A stretch of 42,423 nucleotides of DNA from Eubacteriaceae bacterium (lineage in GTDB: Bacteria > Bacillota > Clostridia > Eubacteriales > Eubacteriaceae): NCBI GenBank assembly GCA_016650045.1, contig JAENWK010000010.1, forward strand, positions 1 to 42,423, written 5' to 3'. Shown here piece after piece: positions 24,052 through 33,248 of the stretch. The position numbers and the translations under genes were made by a program. The notes beneath the pieces are model-generated. The model did not search any database. It had not been told where the DNA came from and saw only the letters and a program-made list of their open reading frames with translations. Within the stretch, counting starts at the first letter, position 1. Every line of letters begins with the position of its first letter.

Positions 24052-24948
24052 ATGATGTATTTCGTAACCTATCAATACAACGGACTTAGTGAAGCTGGAC
24101 TGCTCACTGAAAATTCTAAAAAAGTAATTCCCATTACAGCTCTTGGCAAACTAATGGGATGCGATCTTCCTGTAGCTCTAATTGATTTTATTCCCCTGGC
24201 CACCAAGGAATTATTATTGGATATTCGTAAATTCATGACTGAAAACTCAGGTTTAGGCATTGATCTCAGTCATATCACGCTTTTGGCGCCCATTCCTGAA
24301 CCACCAAGAAATATTTTCTGTATTGGGAAAAACTATGCTGACCATGCAAAAGAAATAAAAAACATTCCATCAATGGGAGAAATTCCTGAATATCCTATAT
24401 ATTTTTCAAAACTCCCGACTTCAATTACTGGACCTGATACTGCTATTCTTTCCCATGCCGATACAACTGAAAAAATTGATTATGAAGTTGAATTAGCCGT
24501 CATCATCGGGAAAAAAGGAACAAATATTTCTAAGATCGACGCTGAAGAATATATTTTTGGATACACCATTGCCAATGATATTTCTGCCAGAGATCTGCAA
24601 AAAAAGCATTCTCAATGGTTTAAAAGCAAAAGTCTGGATACCTTCTGCCCCCTTGGGCCTTGGATTCTCCATAAGGAATCCTTGCCCATTCCCTTCGATA
24701 TTGCATTGACCTGTCGTGTGAATGGTGAGGTTCGACAGCATTCCACTACCGGAAACATGATATTTGATATTCCAACCATTATAAGCGATTTATCCCAGGG
24801 ATTGACCTTGCTTCCCGGAGACATCATTCTCACGGGAACACCTGCTGGCGTTGGTTTTGCCAGAAATCCGCCGGAGTTTTTAAAACAGGGGGATGTTCTT
24901 GAGTCCGAAATTGAAAAAATCGGACTTCTAAAAAACATCATTGATTAA
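24052..24948 (+). CDS. Fumarylacetoacetate hydrolase family protein
   Basis: The 298-residue protein has an N-terminal cap (about 1-75) and the FAH catalytic fold. FCIGKNYADHAKE opens the domain, DYEVELAVIIG supplies two Glu metal ligands, and NDISARDLQ a third ligand. LLPGDIILTGTPAGVG closes the active site. Family members include acylpyruvases, 2-keto-4-pentenoate hydratases and oxaloacetate tautomerases; the substrate cannot be decided. AGGAGGG precedes the ATG pair. It is transcribed divergently from the pyr operon and stands alone. Confidence 0.9.
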   Translation: MMYFVTYQYNGLSEAGLLTENSKKVIPITALGKLMGCDLPVALIDFIPLATKELLLDIRKFMTENSGLGIDLSHITLLAPIPEPPRNIFCIGKNYADHAKEIKNIPSMGEIPEYPIYFSKLPTSITGPDTAILSHADTTEKIDYEVELAVIIGKKGTNISKIDAEEYIFGYTIANDISARDLQKKHSQWFKSKSLDTFCPLGPWILHKESLPIPFDIALTCRVNGEVRQHSTTGNMIFDIPTIISDLSQGLTLLPGDIILTGTPAGVGFARNPPEFLKQGDVLESEIEKIGLLKNIID

Positions 24949-24969
24949 TTTGGCCTCAGCGGCATAGAA

Positions 24970-25008
24970 AAATCGTCTCAGAGATGCATTGCATTTCTAA
25001 GACGATTT
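24970..25008. terminator. Terminator between the convergent FAH and ABC-permease genes
   Basis: AAATCGTCT (24970-24978) pairs with AGACGATTT (25000-25008), continued inside by AGA-GATGCA / TGCAT-TCT. A T-run follows on the minus strand, so it mainly ends the ABC operon. Confidence 0.8.
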
Positions 25009-25014
25009 ATTACT

Positions 25015-25821
25015 TTACCCTTGAATTGGGAGACGTTTATATTGAAAAATGGCTATGGATCCAGCAAAGAGAAGCAGAATAGTCACTGCAAAGACTGTTG
25101 AAATCATAGTAATATTCGCCTCACCTTTGATAATGGCAAGACCATTAAAGAGACTGTATAATGAATATTTTTTTAGAAATGCCAAACTTTGTGCCATCCC
25201 TCCAAACATGTCGAACAAAAAGAAAAGAATGGGAATCCCTGCTCCAAATAACAATGATAAATTTGTGTTATTAAAAACGCAGGAAAAGAAAAAGCAAATC
25301 ATACCAATGGTCATTGTCATGAGACATGCAGAAAGATTCAGTTTTGAAAAAATCAAAACATCCAAAACCCCTTTAAAAAGAGATGCACTTACGCCAATCC
25401 CGACAATATAGAGAATAATAAATAAAAACATAATCGAAAGAAGCATATACAGTCCCTGGGTGAAAATGATTTTAATTCGGCTATTGGGAGTGGATAATAA
25501 ACAGGCGAAAGATCCGTCATCAACCCATTTTACAACTAGCCGATTCCCTAGAATAATGCAATATACCATGGGGAAGAGATAAATTAAGAATCCATAATAC
25601 AAACTGGCAATAAAACCGGTTAGCCCTGCATCCACTGTGCTAAAACCCAAAGCATTGACAAGCGATACTGGAAGCAGTGACATCATGTCCATAAAAGCAC
25701 CAATACCACTTGGATCATACATAAAAATGATGACCGAAAGATAGATCGACATCATCACCACAAAAACAAGCAACAAAATAATATTATTTTTTAAATCCTT
25801 TAATAGTAATGGTAAACTCAT
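25015..25821 (-). CDS. ABC-2 type transporter permease
   Basis: The 268-residue protein has about six hydrophobic segments (near residues 13-32, 65-90, 110-130, 145-170, 180-200 and 240-260), as in ABC-2 exporter permeases. The start of the gene overlaps the end of the ATPase gene by four bases (ATGA), so the two subunits are made together. The pair probably exports a small peptide, lipid or drug. Substrate and symbol are not assignable. Confidence 0.82.
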   Translation of the reverse strand: MSLPLLLKDLKNNIILLLVFVVMMSIYLSVIIFMYDPSGIGAFMDMMSLLPVSLVNALGFSTVDAGLTGFIASLYYGFLIYLFPMVYCIILGNRLVVKWVDDGSFACLLSTPNSRIKIIFTQGLYMLLSIMFLFIILYIVGIGVSASLFKGVLDVLIFSKLNLSACLMTMTIGMICFFFSCVFNNTNLSLLFGAGIPILFFLFDMFGGMAQSLAFLKKYSLYSLFNGLAIIKGEANITMISTVFAVTILLLFAGSIAIFQYKRLPIQG

Positions 25822-26714
25822 GCTTTTTGCATCTCCTTGCCGTAATATTTCAAAAATATTTCTTCCAAAGTTTGAGCATTTGAATTAAAAACTATAACCT
25901 TTTCTTTGGAAAGCACTTTTACCAAAAGATCAATATGATCTCCGGCAGCAGTGATTTCATAATTATTTTCCGCCAATTTTTTAAAACCGAACCCATACCT
26001 TTTTAGCTCTTCAAGATTTGGCGGTGCTCCAAATTTCACCAGGTAGGACTTGGTTTCAGCTGATTTCAATTTAATGGCCTCATTCTGCTCTACAATATGC
26101 CCTTCTTTAATAACCGCCACACGATCACAGGTTCGTTCAATTTCTCCAAACTTCTGTGATGCGATTAAAATTGTTTTTCCCCGTTTTTTCTCTTCTAAAA
26201 TTAAATCCACAAAACGGGTTTGCATCCTTGGATCAAGGTTGCTGGTAGGCTCATCAAGAAGCAATACTTCGGGGTCGTGCATAAAAGCCGTTACAATGGC
26301 TAACTTTTGCTTCATTTCTATTGACAATCGTTCAATTTTTCCTCGGGTCTCTAATTCAAAACGCTCAATTAAGGCCTCTCTAATTTTTTGATTTTTCTGG
26401 GTTTTTCCACGCATATGTGCCATAAAATTAAGAAACTCGTTGACCCGCATATTTTCAAAAAAAGCTAGTTCACCGGGAATATAGCCAAGGTTTTTCTTTA
26501 TTGTCGCCGCTTTTTTTGCACAATTTAACCCTGCAATGGTCGCAACACCTTTGTTTAAACGGCTAAATCCCATAAGCATACTGATGGTTGTGGTTTTGCC
26601 TGCGCTTTCTGGGCCCATACAACCAAAAACCTCTCCTTTTTGAACCTTAAAATTTAAGTCAAATATTCCTTTCCCATTAGAATATTTAAGAGTGGCATCC
26701 TTCACTGCAATCAT
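25818..26714 (-). CDS. ABC transporter ATP-binding protein
   Basis: The 298-residue ATPase drives the adjacent permease. Walker A is GPESAGKTT near residues 34-42, the signature is degenerate (RLSIEMKQKLAI, where LSGGQ is usual), Walker B is VLLLDEPTSNLDP, and the switch region ILIASQKFGEIERTC follows. The C-terminal 80 residues form an extra domain as in exporters of the BcrA/CcmA type. AAGGAGAG precedes the ATG. An 89-base spacer separates it from rsmA, with no strong promoter seen. Confidence 0.92.
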   Translation of the reverse strand: MIAVKDATLKYSNGKGIFDLNFKVQKGEVFGCMGPESAGKTTTISMLMGFSRLNKGVATIAGLNCAKKAATIKKNLGYIPGELAFFENMRVNEFLNFMAHMRGKTQKNQKIREALIERFELETRGKIERLSIEMKQKLAIVTAFMHDPEVLLLDEPTSNLDPRMQTRFVDLILEEKKRGKTILIASQKFGEIERTCDRVAVIKEGHIVEQNEAIKLKSAETKSYLVKFGAPPNLEELKRYGFGFKKLAENNYEITAAGDHIDLLVKVLSKEKVIVFNSNAQTLEEIFLKYYGKEMQKA

Positions 26715-26803
26715 TCTATTCTCTCCTTTTTAAATCAAAATTCAATTTTCGGACTATTTATTTTCCTGATTCTACTTGATTTTAAAAGCACATTATTTTA
26801 TTA

Positions 26804-27679
26804 TTAAACGTCCATAGACGCTTCAAAAGCATAAAGACCATTGGCTATTTTTGCAAACTCAGATCCGGTTAACATTTCTCCTCGAATTCCAGGAGCAATT
26901 CCGCATTCTTCTAAAACTTTGAGAATGGTTTCTTTTTCAAAATCAGTATTCATTGTCAGTCCGTTAATCAAGGTTTTTCGCCGGTTAAGAAAGCTCGCTT
27001 TAACAACTTTAAAAAACAACTTTTGACTTTCTAAATGGATTCTGGGTTCAGTAAGTTTTTTAAATGAAACCACAATGGAATCAACTTTTGGTTTCGGCAT
27101 AAAAACATGGGAAGGAACGTTAAAATCAATGGTAACATCTGAATAAAACTGAGCAGCGATACTCAGCGAGCCATAGGCTTTGGTTCCCGGTTTTCCGCAA
27201 AGTCGTTCCCCTACTTCTTTCTGTATCATAAAAGTCATTCTTTCAAAACAAAGATCTGACTCCAGGAAACCCATAATAATTGGAGTTGTTACATAATAGG
27301 GCAGGTTTGCCACGATTTTAAGGGGCATCTTTCCTAAATCATCTCCAAGGATTTCCCGAATATTTGTTTTAAGTATATCTCCCTGAATAATTTCAACATT
27401 AGTACAATCAGCCAGAGTTTCTTTTAGCACCGGTATCAGTTTTCTATCAATTTCGATACTAACCACTTTTTTCGCACATTCACTAAGCACTTGGGTCATG
27501 GTTCCAATACCGGATCCAATTTCAAAAATAAGGTCCTCTTCCCCAACCTCTGCAGCCTCAACAATTTTTCTTACAATATTTTCATCGGTGAGAAAGTTTT
27601 GTCCAAAACGTTTATTAAAATGCAAATCATATTTTCTTAATATGGTGTCAATCACCCGTGGCGATGTTAATTTTTCCAT
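26804..27679 (-). CDS. rsmA: 16S rRNA (adenine1518-N6/adenine1519-N6)-dimethyltransferase
   Basis: RsmA (KsgA) dimethylates two adjacent adenosines in helix 45 of 16S rRNA during 30S maturation. The 291-residue protein shows KRFGQNFLTDENI near residue 23, the SAM motif FEIGSGIGTMTQ, GDILKTN and the catalytic NLPYYVTTPI. VPSHVFMPKPKVDS in the C-terminal half is typical. GAAAGGAAA precedes the ATG. It is often near housekeeping genes; here it stands between the ABC pair and the HAD gene. Confidence 0.96.
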   Translation of the reverse strand: MEKLTSPRVIDTILRKYDLHFNKRFGQNFLTDENIVRKIVEAAEVGEEDLIFEIGSGIGTMTQVLSECAKKVVSIEIDRKLIPVLKETLADCTNVEIIQGDILKTNIREILGDDLGKMPLKIVANLPYYVTTPIIMGFLESDLCFERMTFMIQKEVGERLCGKPGTKAYGSLSIAAQFYSDVTIDFNVPSHVFMPKPKVDSIVVSFKKLTEPRIHLESQKLFFKVVKASFLNRRKTLINGLTMNTDFEKETILKVLEECGIAPGIRGEMLTGSEFAKIANGLYAFEASMDV

Positions 27680-27886
27680 AAGTTTCCTTTCATTTTTGAA
27701 GTTAATGCTAACAAGAACATTCGCGACAATTTAGTCATTATACCCTTTATTTTCTGACTCGTGAAGTCTTTTAGTTTAGAATATCTTCATAGTTTGTAAT
27801 TCATTTGTAAATTTCCCGACTCTGATTTCAACTCAGCAATCATATTTATTGGTCCTGCAAAATTTGACATAGGCACAAATAAAAAA

Positions 27887-27913
27887 AGACATCCATCGAT
27901 TCAACAAATGTCT
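27887..27913 (-). terminator. Intrinsic terminator after the HAD gene
   Basis: AGACAT (27887-27892) pairs with ATGTCT (27908-27913) and a run of seven T follows on the minus strand. The stem is short with a 15-base loop. Confidence 0.6.
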
Positions 27914-27927
27914 CTCTGTTTAACTCT

Positions 27928-28599
27928 CTAAGTCGATGCATTCTTTTTTAGTTCTAAATAGGCGTTTTTATTTTTCACAATATCAATGACATCCCATAGG
28001 TTGTCAATCATATAGGTTGGATGACAACGTTCCAAGGCAAGGGCTGTATTATATCCCCATCTAACAGCGACAACATCCACACCTACTTTATGACAAGCAT
28101 CGATATCCCGGGTTTCATCACCAATGTACAGCATTTCTGAAGGATCAAGATCAAATTTTCGCAAAACCTTCTTTATTTTTTTACTTTTAGACATTAAGGC
28201 TGAACACATAATAAATTCAATTTCTTTTTTAAGATTGTAAGTATCCAAAAATTCAGCCACTGTTTTTTTTATATTAGAAGTTAATATCCCAACATGGTTG
28301 GTATCTTTTTTGAGTTCTGTAAAAAAGGAATGAATATCTGGCGAAAAAGCCCGAATCTCACTGGATTCTTCTCGCATAAGCTTTTGCCCTTCACTCAGAG
28401 CCCTTGGCAATCGATAAAAAGGAATATCGACAATCTCCAGGATTTCTTTCATATGAAGATTTTTTATGTGTTGCAGCTCTTCCATGGTTACCGGGCTGTA
28501 TTTATATTTTGATGCGAGCTTATTATATATATTAAAGGCCTTTTCTTCTGTATCGGCAAGGGTGCCGTCAAAATCAAAAACCACACATTTATAGGTCAT
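27928..28599 (-). CDS. HAD-family phosphatase (phosphoglycolate phosphatase/PpaX-like)
   Basis: The 223-residue hydrolase has the four HAD motifs: FDFDGTLADT at residues 8-17 with the nucleophile Asp, LTSNIKKT for motif II, a Lys around KSKKIKKVL, and YIGDETRDIDACHK for motif IV. The cap domain lies between residues 18 and 95. The VRWGYN segment after motif IV is frequent in PGP-like proteins. Substrate is unknown. GAGGAG precedes the ATG. It forms a single-gene unit, divergent from the his operon. Confidence 0.88.
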   Translation of the reverse strand: MTYKCVVFDFDGTLADTEEKAFNIYNKLASKYKYSPVTMEELQHIKNLHMKEILEIVDIPFYRLPRALSEGQKLMREESSEIRAFSPDIHSFFTELKKDTNHVGILTSNIKKTVAEFLDTYNLKKEIEFIMCSALMSKSKKIKKVLRKFDLDPSEMLYIGDETRDIDACHKVGVDVVAVRWGYNTALALERCHPTYMIDNLWDVIDIVKNKNAYLELKKNAST

Positions 28600-28878
28600 A
28601 GATGACTCCTCTTTTATTTTTTAGGGATTATTCTTAGAACCCTTAAGTTTTTCATGCATTTTATTCTCCATGTCTTCCTAGGCCATTCAAAAAATATGGC
28701 CTGGATTTGACCCAATTTCCCACTATCTGTGTACCAGTATACTATAAAATCAACAAGACAAATAGGTTTATTTTGTTAAATAATCAAACTGCCATCATCA
28801 TCTAGCCATAACCGCCTTTATTTATAAAATACATAATCTTTTCGTTTAAACAATATATCAGATGATGTCAGGTGTGAT

Positions 28879-28907
28879 TTGCCTTGAAATCATAAGTGTA
28901 CTATAAT
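28879..28907 (+). promoter_or_regulatory. Upstream candidate promoter of the his operon
   Basis: TTGCCT (28879-28884) and TATAAT (28902-28907) are 17 bases apart. Confidence 0.6.
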
Positions 28908-28936
28908 TAATAAAGATTAAAACCCAATTAAAAGCT

Positions 28937-28964
28937 TTGACAAATCAAGAATACGTGGTAAAAT
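28937..28964 (+). promoter_or_regulatory. Downstream candidate promoter of the his operon
   Basis: TTGACA (28937-28942) and TAAAAT (28959-28964) are 16 bases apart. A TATGAT overlaps just beyond. The start of transcription would be about 40 bases before hisZ. Confidence 0.6.
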
Positions 28965-29012
28965 ATGATTAACACTTTACTAAACTAACGTAATGAAGCG
29001 CAGGAGGTTCTC

Positions 29013-30269
29013 ATGCTTTTAAACTATACCATTGATGGCTTTGAAAATATTCAACATCAAGATTATTACTCACTTCAAAAAATCATTAATAAATTAACCA
29101 ATCTCTATCGACTCTATGGTTATCATCAAATTTCAACCCCAACCTTTGAAACCTATGACCTTTATGTTCATGAGGATTCGATTCCTTGCGATGACCTGTT
29201 TAAGCTTGTGAATCACCAGGGAAAGGTCCTAGTATTGAAACCCGATGCCACATTGCCGGTCACGCGAATGGCTGCCATGAACCATCCAAATCCGGATGAA
29301 ATCATCAAATTCTCTTATCAAACCAATATCTATCGAAATTTTTCCAGCCCGGAAATGATAAAAAAAGAAATTACTCAAATCGGTATTGAATATTTTGGTA
29401 ACGATAGCCCGGAATGCGATGGCGAAGTTATTGGACTTGCTATTCTTTCTTTGCTGGAAATTGGCATTAAGGATATTCACATTGATCTTGGCCATGTTGG
29501 CTTCATAAATTACCTTTTTGAGGAATTGACATTATCATCTTTTGAAAGAGAAACATTGTTCCAATATATTGAAAATAAAAACATCGGCGACATTGCCTGT
29601 TTTCTTAAGCCTCTTAATTTAAGTACTGCTGCAAAAGAAATTATTGTCAAGCTTCCCACTCTTTATGGGGAACCCAAAACAGTGTTAAAAGAAATGAAGG
29701 CTCTATGTCTGAATGAAAAAATGGAAGGGGTCGTTGAAAAGATTTCTGAAATTTACAGTCATCTTGAAGTCATGGGTCTCGCAAACTATATTAGTTTCGA
29801 TCTTGGCTTTACCAATCAAATGAACTATTATTCCGACATCAACTTTAAGGGTTATATTAATAACTGGGGCGAACCAGTGATCAGTGGCGGCCGATATAAT
29901 AACCTCTCTGAAAAATTCGGCATTCCCAGACCAGCCTGTGGCTTTGCCATTGACCTAATGAAAGTTATTGATTATATGGAACAGGAAAATTTATTACCGA
30001 TAGATACTCAAAGCAAGCATGTCATCTTTTATGATGATGCTGATAAAGCGATGGCCTACACCATCGCCAATGATTTAAGAACTCAGAATGAAATTTCCGA
30101 GGTCTTTATGATTAAATCCGACTGGGGATTTCATATCCAATCACTTCGGGAGAATCCTTTATATAAAAATGCAAAAATCTACTTTTTATCTAAAGGTAAC
30201 CTTTGTATTGCCGAGGGTGATCAATATCTTTCCCTGAAATTCAATGAAATAAAAAGAGCGGTGGACTAA
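29013..30269 (+). CDS. hisZ: ATP phosphoribosyltransferase regulatory subunit
   Basis: HisZ is a histidyl-tRNA-synthetase-like protein without tRNA charging activity that forms the active complex with short HisG and gives histidine feedback. The 418-residue protein has the class II core: ISTPTFETYDLY (motif 1 region), LVLKPDATLPVTRM, and IYRNFSSPEMIKKEITQ (motif 2 region). GGRYNNLSEKFG lies near the C-terminal end of the core. GCAGGAGG precedes the ATG. It is the first gene of the operon, adjacent to hisG. Confidence 0.94.
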   Translation: MLLNYTIDGFENIQHQDYYSLQKIINKLTNLYRLYGYHQISTPTFETYDLYVHEDSIPCDDLFKLVNHQGKVLVLKPDATLPVTRMAAMNHPNPDEIIKFSYQTNIYRNFSSPEMIKKEITQIGIEYFGNDSPECDGEVIGLAILSLLEIGIKDIHIDLGHVGFINYLFEELTLSSFERETLFQYIENKNIGDIACFLKPLNLSTAAKEIIVKLPTLYGEPKTVLKEMKALCLNEKMEGVVEKISEIYSHLEVMGLANYISFDLGFTNQMNYYSDINFKGYINNWGEPVISGGRYNNLSEKFGIPRPACGFAIDLMKVIDYMEQENLLPIDTQSKHVIFYDDADKAMAYTIANDLRTQNEISEVFMIKSDWGFHIQSLRENPLYKNAKIYFLSKGNLCIAEGDQYLSLKFNEIKRAVD

Positions 30270-30890
30270 ATGGTGATTCGATTTGCTCTTGCCAAAGGCC
30301 GTGTTGCTAAAAAAGCCATTGAATTATTAACAGAACTTGGCTATGTTTTTGATGATTATTCGGAAAAAAGCCGGAAACTTATTTTCACCGATACCACTGG
30401 TACCATTGAATTTTTTTTGGTAAAATCACCAGATGTACCCACCTATGTTGAAAAGGGTGCTGCGGACATTGGTATTGTTGGTAAGGATGTTTTACTGGAA
30501 CATCCGGCTCAGGTATATGAACTGCTGAATTTAAATATTGGCCGTTGTAAAATGTGTGTTGCCGGCTACGAAGACCGTCCACTTCCCTATGGTAAAAAAA
30601 TGGTGGTCGGTACTAAATATCCTCTGATAGCAAAAACATATTTTAATGCAAAAAATCAATTAGTTGATATTATAAAAATCAATGGTTCTGTGGAGTTGGC
30701 TCCAATCATCGGTTTGTCTGATTGTATCGTAGACATTGTGGAAAGCGGAAATACCCTTAAAGAAAACGGACTTTCCGTACTTGAAGAAATCTGTGACATT
30801 AGTTCATGCCTTATTGTGAATCAAGTGAGCTTAAAAACCAAGCGGGAACTCATTGACCCCATTATTCAGGAGTTTAAAACCCAGCTTTAG
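30270..30890 (+). CDS. hisG: ATP phosphoribosyltransferase, short form
   Basis: HisG starts histidine synthesis by joining ATP and PRPP. At 206 residues it is the short form, lacking the C-terminal regulatory domain and needing HisZ. IRFALAKGRV at the N terminus, the GAADIGIVGKDVL segment and IVESGNTLKENGL (PRPP-binding) are typical. The ATG immediately follows the hisZ stop, so coupling is likely. Confidence 0.96.
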   Translation: MVIRFALAKGRVAKKAIELLTELGYVFDDYSEKSRKLIFTDTTGTIEFFLVKSPDVPTYVEKGAADIGIVGKDVLLEHPAQVYELLNLNIGRCKMCVAGYEDRPLPYGKKMVVGTKYPLIAKTYFNAKNQLVDIIKINGSVELAPIIGLSDCIVDIVESGNTLKENGLSVLEEICDISSCLIVNQVSLKTKRELIDPIIQEFKTQL

Positions 30891-30903
30891 GAAAGGAATC
30901 GAT

Positions 30904-32184
30904 ATGAAACTTATTAATTATAACAAACATACGAATTTGGATACTATTCTCAAACGTAATGAAGATGAACGGGATGATATCCGAAACGCAGTATTAGAAA
31001 TTATTAAAGGCGTAAAAAACGAGGGCAATGCTGCACTTTTATATTATACCAAAGTTTTAGATAAATGCGAACTCACTCATCTCCAGGTGACTGAGGAAGA
31101 AATTCAGGAAGCTTATGATTCTGTTCCTGATGCCATGCTGGATATTATCAGAGAATCGGCTGCTAATATTCGCGCTTTTCATGAAAAACAATTGGAAAAA
31201 ACCTGGACCTATGCCCCAAAATCCGGCGTGATTCTGGGACAGCACATTACCCCCATTGAACGGGTAGGACTTTATGTCCCCGGTGGAAAGGCCACCTATC
31301 CTTCAACCGTCTTAATGGATGCCATTCCTGCTTTAGTTGCTGGTGTTGACTCTCTGGTAATGGTTACCCCTCCGGGTCCGGATGGAAAAATCAATCCTAA
31401 TATTTTAGCTGCCGCCAAAATTGCCAGGGTTCATGAAATTTATAAACTCGGTGGTGCCCAGGCAATTGCTGCCCTGGCCTACGGCACTGAAACCATTAAA
31501 CCAGTAAATAAAATTGTAGGCCCAGGAAATATTTATGTGGCCACAGCCAAAAAAGAGGTTTTTGGGAAAGTCGACATTGATATGATTGCCGGCCCCAGTG
31601 AAATTCTCATTATTGCTGATGAAAATGCCAACCCTGTTTATGCTGCAGCTGATCTTCTTTCCCAGGCTGAACACGATGAAATGGCCATGCCTATTTTAGT
31701 GACCACTTCTGAAACCTTTGCAAACCAAGTGATTGATGAGGTTTATCGTCAAATTGATGCAGATTTAAACCGTAAAGCGATTGCAAAAAAATCAGTGGAT
31801 GATTTCGGTTTCGTCTTTATTGTAAAAAATCTTGACGAAGCCTTTGAACTATCCAACAAAGTCGCTCCTGAGCATTTAGAACTTCTTATTGCCAATCCTA
31901 TGGATTCGCTTGAAAAAGTAAGAAATGCCGGTGCTATTTTTATGGGAGCCTATACCCCCGAGCCTTTGGGTGATTATTTCGCAGGTCCTAACCACACCCT
32001 TCCGACCTCGGGAACCGCAAAGTTTTCGTCACCGTTGGGAGTTTATGATTTTATTAAAAAATCCAGTATTCTTTCCTATTCCAAGGATGCCCTGGAAAAT
32101 GTTTATGAGAAGGTGGCGACCTTTGCGCGATGTGAGGGTTTGGATGCCCATGCGAAAGCAGTTGAAAGGCGGTTTGAAAATTAA
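30904..32184 (+). CDS. hisD: Histidinol dehydrogenase
   Basis: HisD oxidises L-histidinol to histidine in two NAD-dependent steps and needs zinc. The 426-residue protein includes GLYVPGGKATYPSTVL, VGPGNIYVATAKK, IAGPSEILI, SQAEHDEMA, the catalytic VAPEHLEL and AGPNHTLPT. The start at 30904 (MKLINYNK) follows AGGAAAGGA; a longer frame begins within hisG and is rejected. Confidence 0.96.
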   Translation: MKLINYNKHTNLDTILKRNEDERDDIRNAVLEIIKGVKNEGNAALLYYTKVLDKCELTHLQVTEEEIQEAYDSVPDAMLDIIRESAANIRAFHEKQLEKTWTYAPKSGVILGQHITPIERVGLYVPGGKATYPSTVLMDAIPALVAGVDSLVMVTPPGPDGKINPNILAAAKIARVHEIYKLGGAQAIAALAYGTETIKPVNKIVGPGNIYVATAKKEVFGKVDIDMIAGPSEILIIADENANPVYAAADLLSQAEHDEMAMPILVTTSETFANQVIDEVYRQIDADLNRKAIAKKSVDDFGFVFIVKNLDEAFELSNKVAPEHLELLIANPMDSLEKVRNAGAIFMGAYTPEPLGDYFAGPNHTLPTSGTAKFSSPLGVYDFIKKSSILSYSKDALENVYEKVATFARCEGLDAHAKAVERRFEN

Positions 32185-33248
32185 TGAAAAGCCTAGTAAG
32201 AGAAAATATAAAAAATCTCAATGCCTATAAAGTTGATGCCCCTCAATATGAAATCATCGTTAATGCCAATGAAAGCCCCTATGACTTTCCCATGATTTTA
32301 AAACGACAATTTTGCGATGAAATATGCAATACCGATTTAAACCGCTACCCTGAGGCTTGTTTTCCAGAATTATTAAAGGAGCTCAGTGATTATACCGGTG
32401 TTCCTGAGGAAGGCATTATTTGCGGATCTGGATCCGATGAGGTCATTGCCATGATCAATCAGTCTTTTGTCAATGCCGGGGATGTTATTGTTTCACATTC
32501 TCCCTCATTTGCAATGTATGATATTTGGGCAACCATTTCAGATGCCAGACATATTCGTGTTGAAGATTTGCCAGAACACCTGCCGGACATTGATACCATG
32601 ATCAGTAAAGCCTGTGAAAACAATGCCAAGCTAGTCTATTTATGTAACCCCAACAACCCTACCGGCCATACTTTTTCAAGAGAAGATATTCTGAAAATAT
32701 TGGATGCTGTTCCTTCCCTGGTCATTTTGGATGAAGCCTATATTGAATTTTTCGGTGAATCCGGAGTCGATTTACTGACACAGTATCCAAAACTATTAAT
32801 TCTGAGAACTCTGTCTAAGGCTTTTGGCCTAGCTGGAATACGATGTGGTTATGCCCTTGGAAATAAAGAAATCATTGATATTCTCTACAAAGTCAAAGGA
32901 CCTTATAATCTCAATGTTCTCACCCAGAAGCTGGCGGTGATTGCGCTTAAAAATCGGGCGAGTATTTTACGCAATCTTGAAATAGTAAAAGCTGAACGAG
33001 AAAAGGCCATGGCTTTTCTCGAAGAACTCAATGCTTTTAAGATTTATCCTTCAGGTTCGAATTTCATTTATTTTGAATCCCCCCAGGCTGAAGAAATCTA
33101 TGAAGCGCTTTTAAAAAACAATATCCTCATCAAATATTTTAAAGAGGTTGATCGACAACCTGGAAGCATTCGTTTTTCCCTGGGCAAACCACAGGACAAC
33201 CAAAAGATTCTGGCAATTATAAAGGAGGTCGTATACAATGGAGCGTAA
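32184..33248 (+). CDS. hisC: Histidinol-phosphate aminotransferase
   Basis: HisC is a class I/II PLP aminotransferase converting imidazole acetol phosphate to histidinol phosphate. The 354-residue protein has ANESPYDFP near residue 28, CGSGSDEVI, YLCNPNNPTGH, LDEAYIEF and the Schiff-base Lys in RTLSKAFGLAGIRCGY. Its ATG overlaps the hisD stop by one base. Confidence 0.95.
   Translation: MKSLVRENIKNLNAYKVDAPQYEIIVNANESPYDFPMILKRQFCDEICNTDLNRYPEACFPELLKELSDYTGVPEEGIICGSGSDEVIAMINQSFVNAGDVIVSHSPSFAMYDIWATISDARHIRVEDLPEHLPDIDTMISKACENNAKLVYLCNPNNPTGHTFSREDILKILDAVPSLVILDEAYIEFFGESGVDLLTQYPKLLILRTLSKAFGLAGIRCGYALGNKEIIDILYKVKGPYNLNVLTQKLAVIALKNRASILRNLEIVKAEREKAMAFLEELNAFKIYPSGSNFIYFESPQAEEIYEALLKNNILIKYFKEVDRQPGSIRFSLGKPQDNQKILAIIKEVVYNGA

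Larger units (their letters stand above)
28600..29012. other. 413-base intergenic region with his promoters
   Basis: This stretch separates the divergent HAD and his genes. It contains two candidate his promoters (listed) and an inverted repeat AGGCCAT...ATGGCCT at 28680-28702 without a T-run. A near-palindromic GTACCAGTATAC lies around 28731-28742. The his leader is too short for a T-box or an attenuator, and I saw no open frame with a ribosome binding site other than hisZ. Confidence 0.6.

Noticed and set aside
26050-26391. Open frame of 113 codons antisense to the ABC ATPase gene
   Set aside because: No ribosome binding site or recognisable protein; the minus-strand gene has clear motifs across the same DNA.
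28680-28702. AGGCCAT/ATGGCCT inverted repeat as a terminator for the HAD gene or the his operon
   Set aside because: No T-run follows on either strand, and it lies upstream of both divergent genes.
28965-29012. T-box or histidine leader peptide before hisZ
   Set aside because: Only about 40-50 bases separate the nearest promoter from the ATG, with no run of His codons and no T-box sequence.
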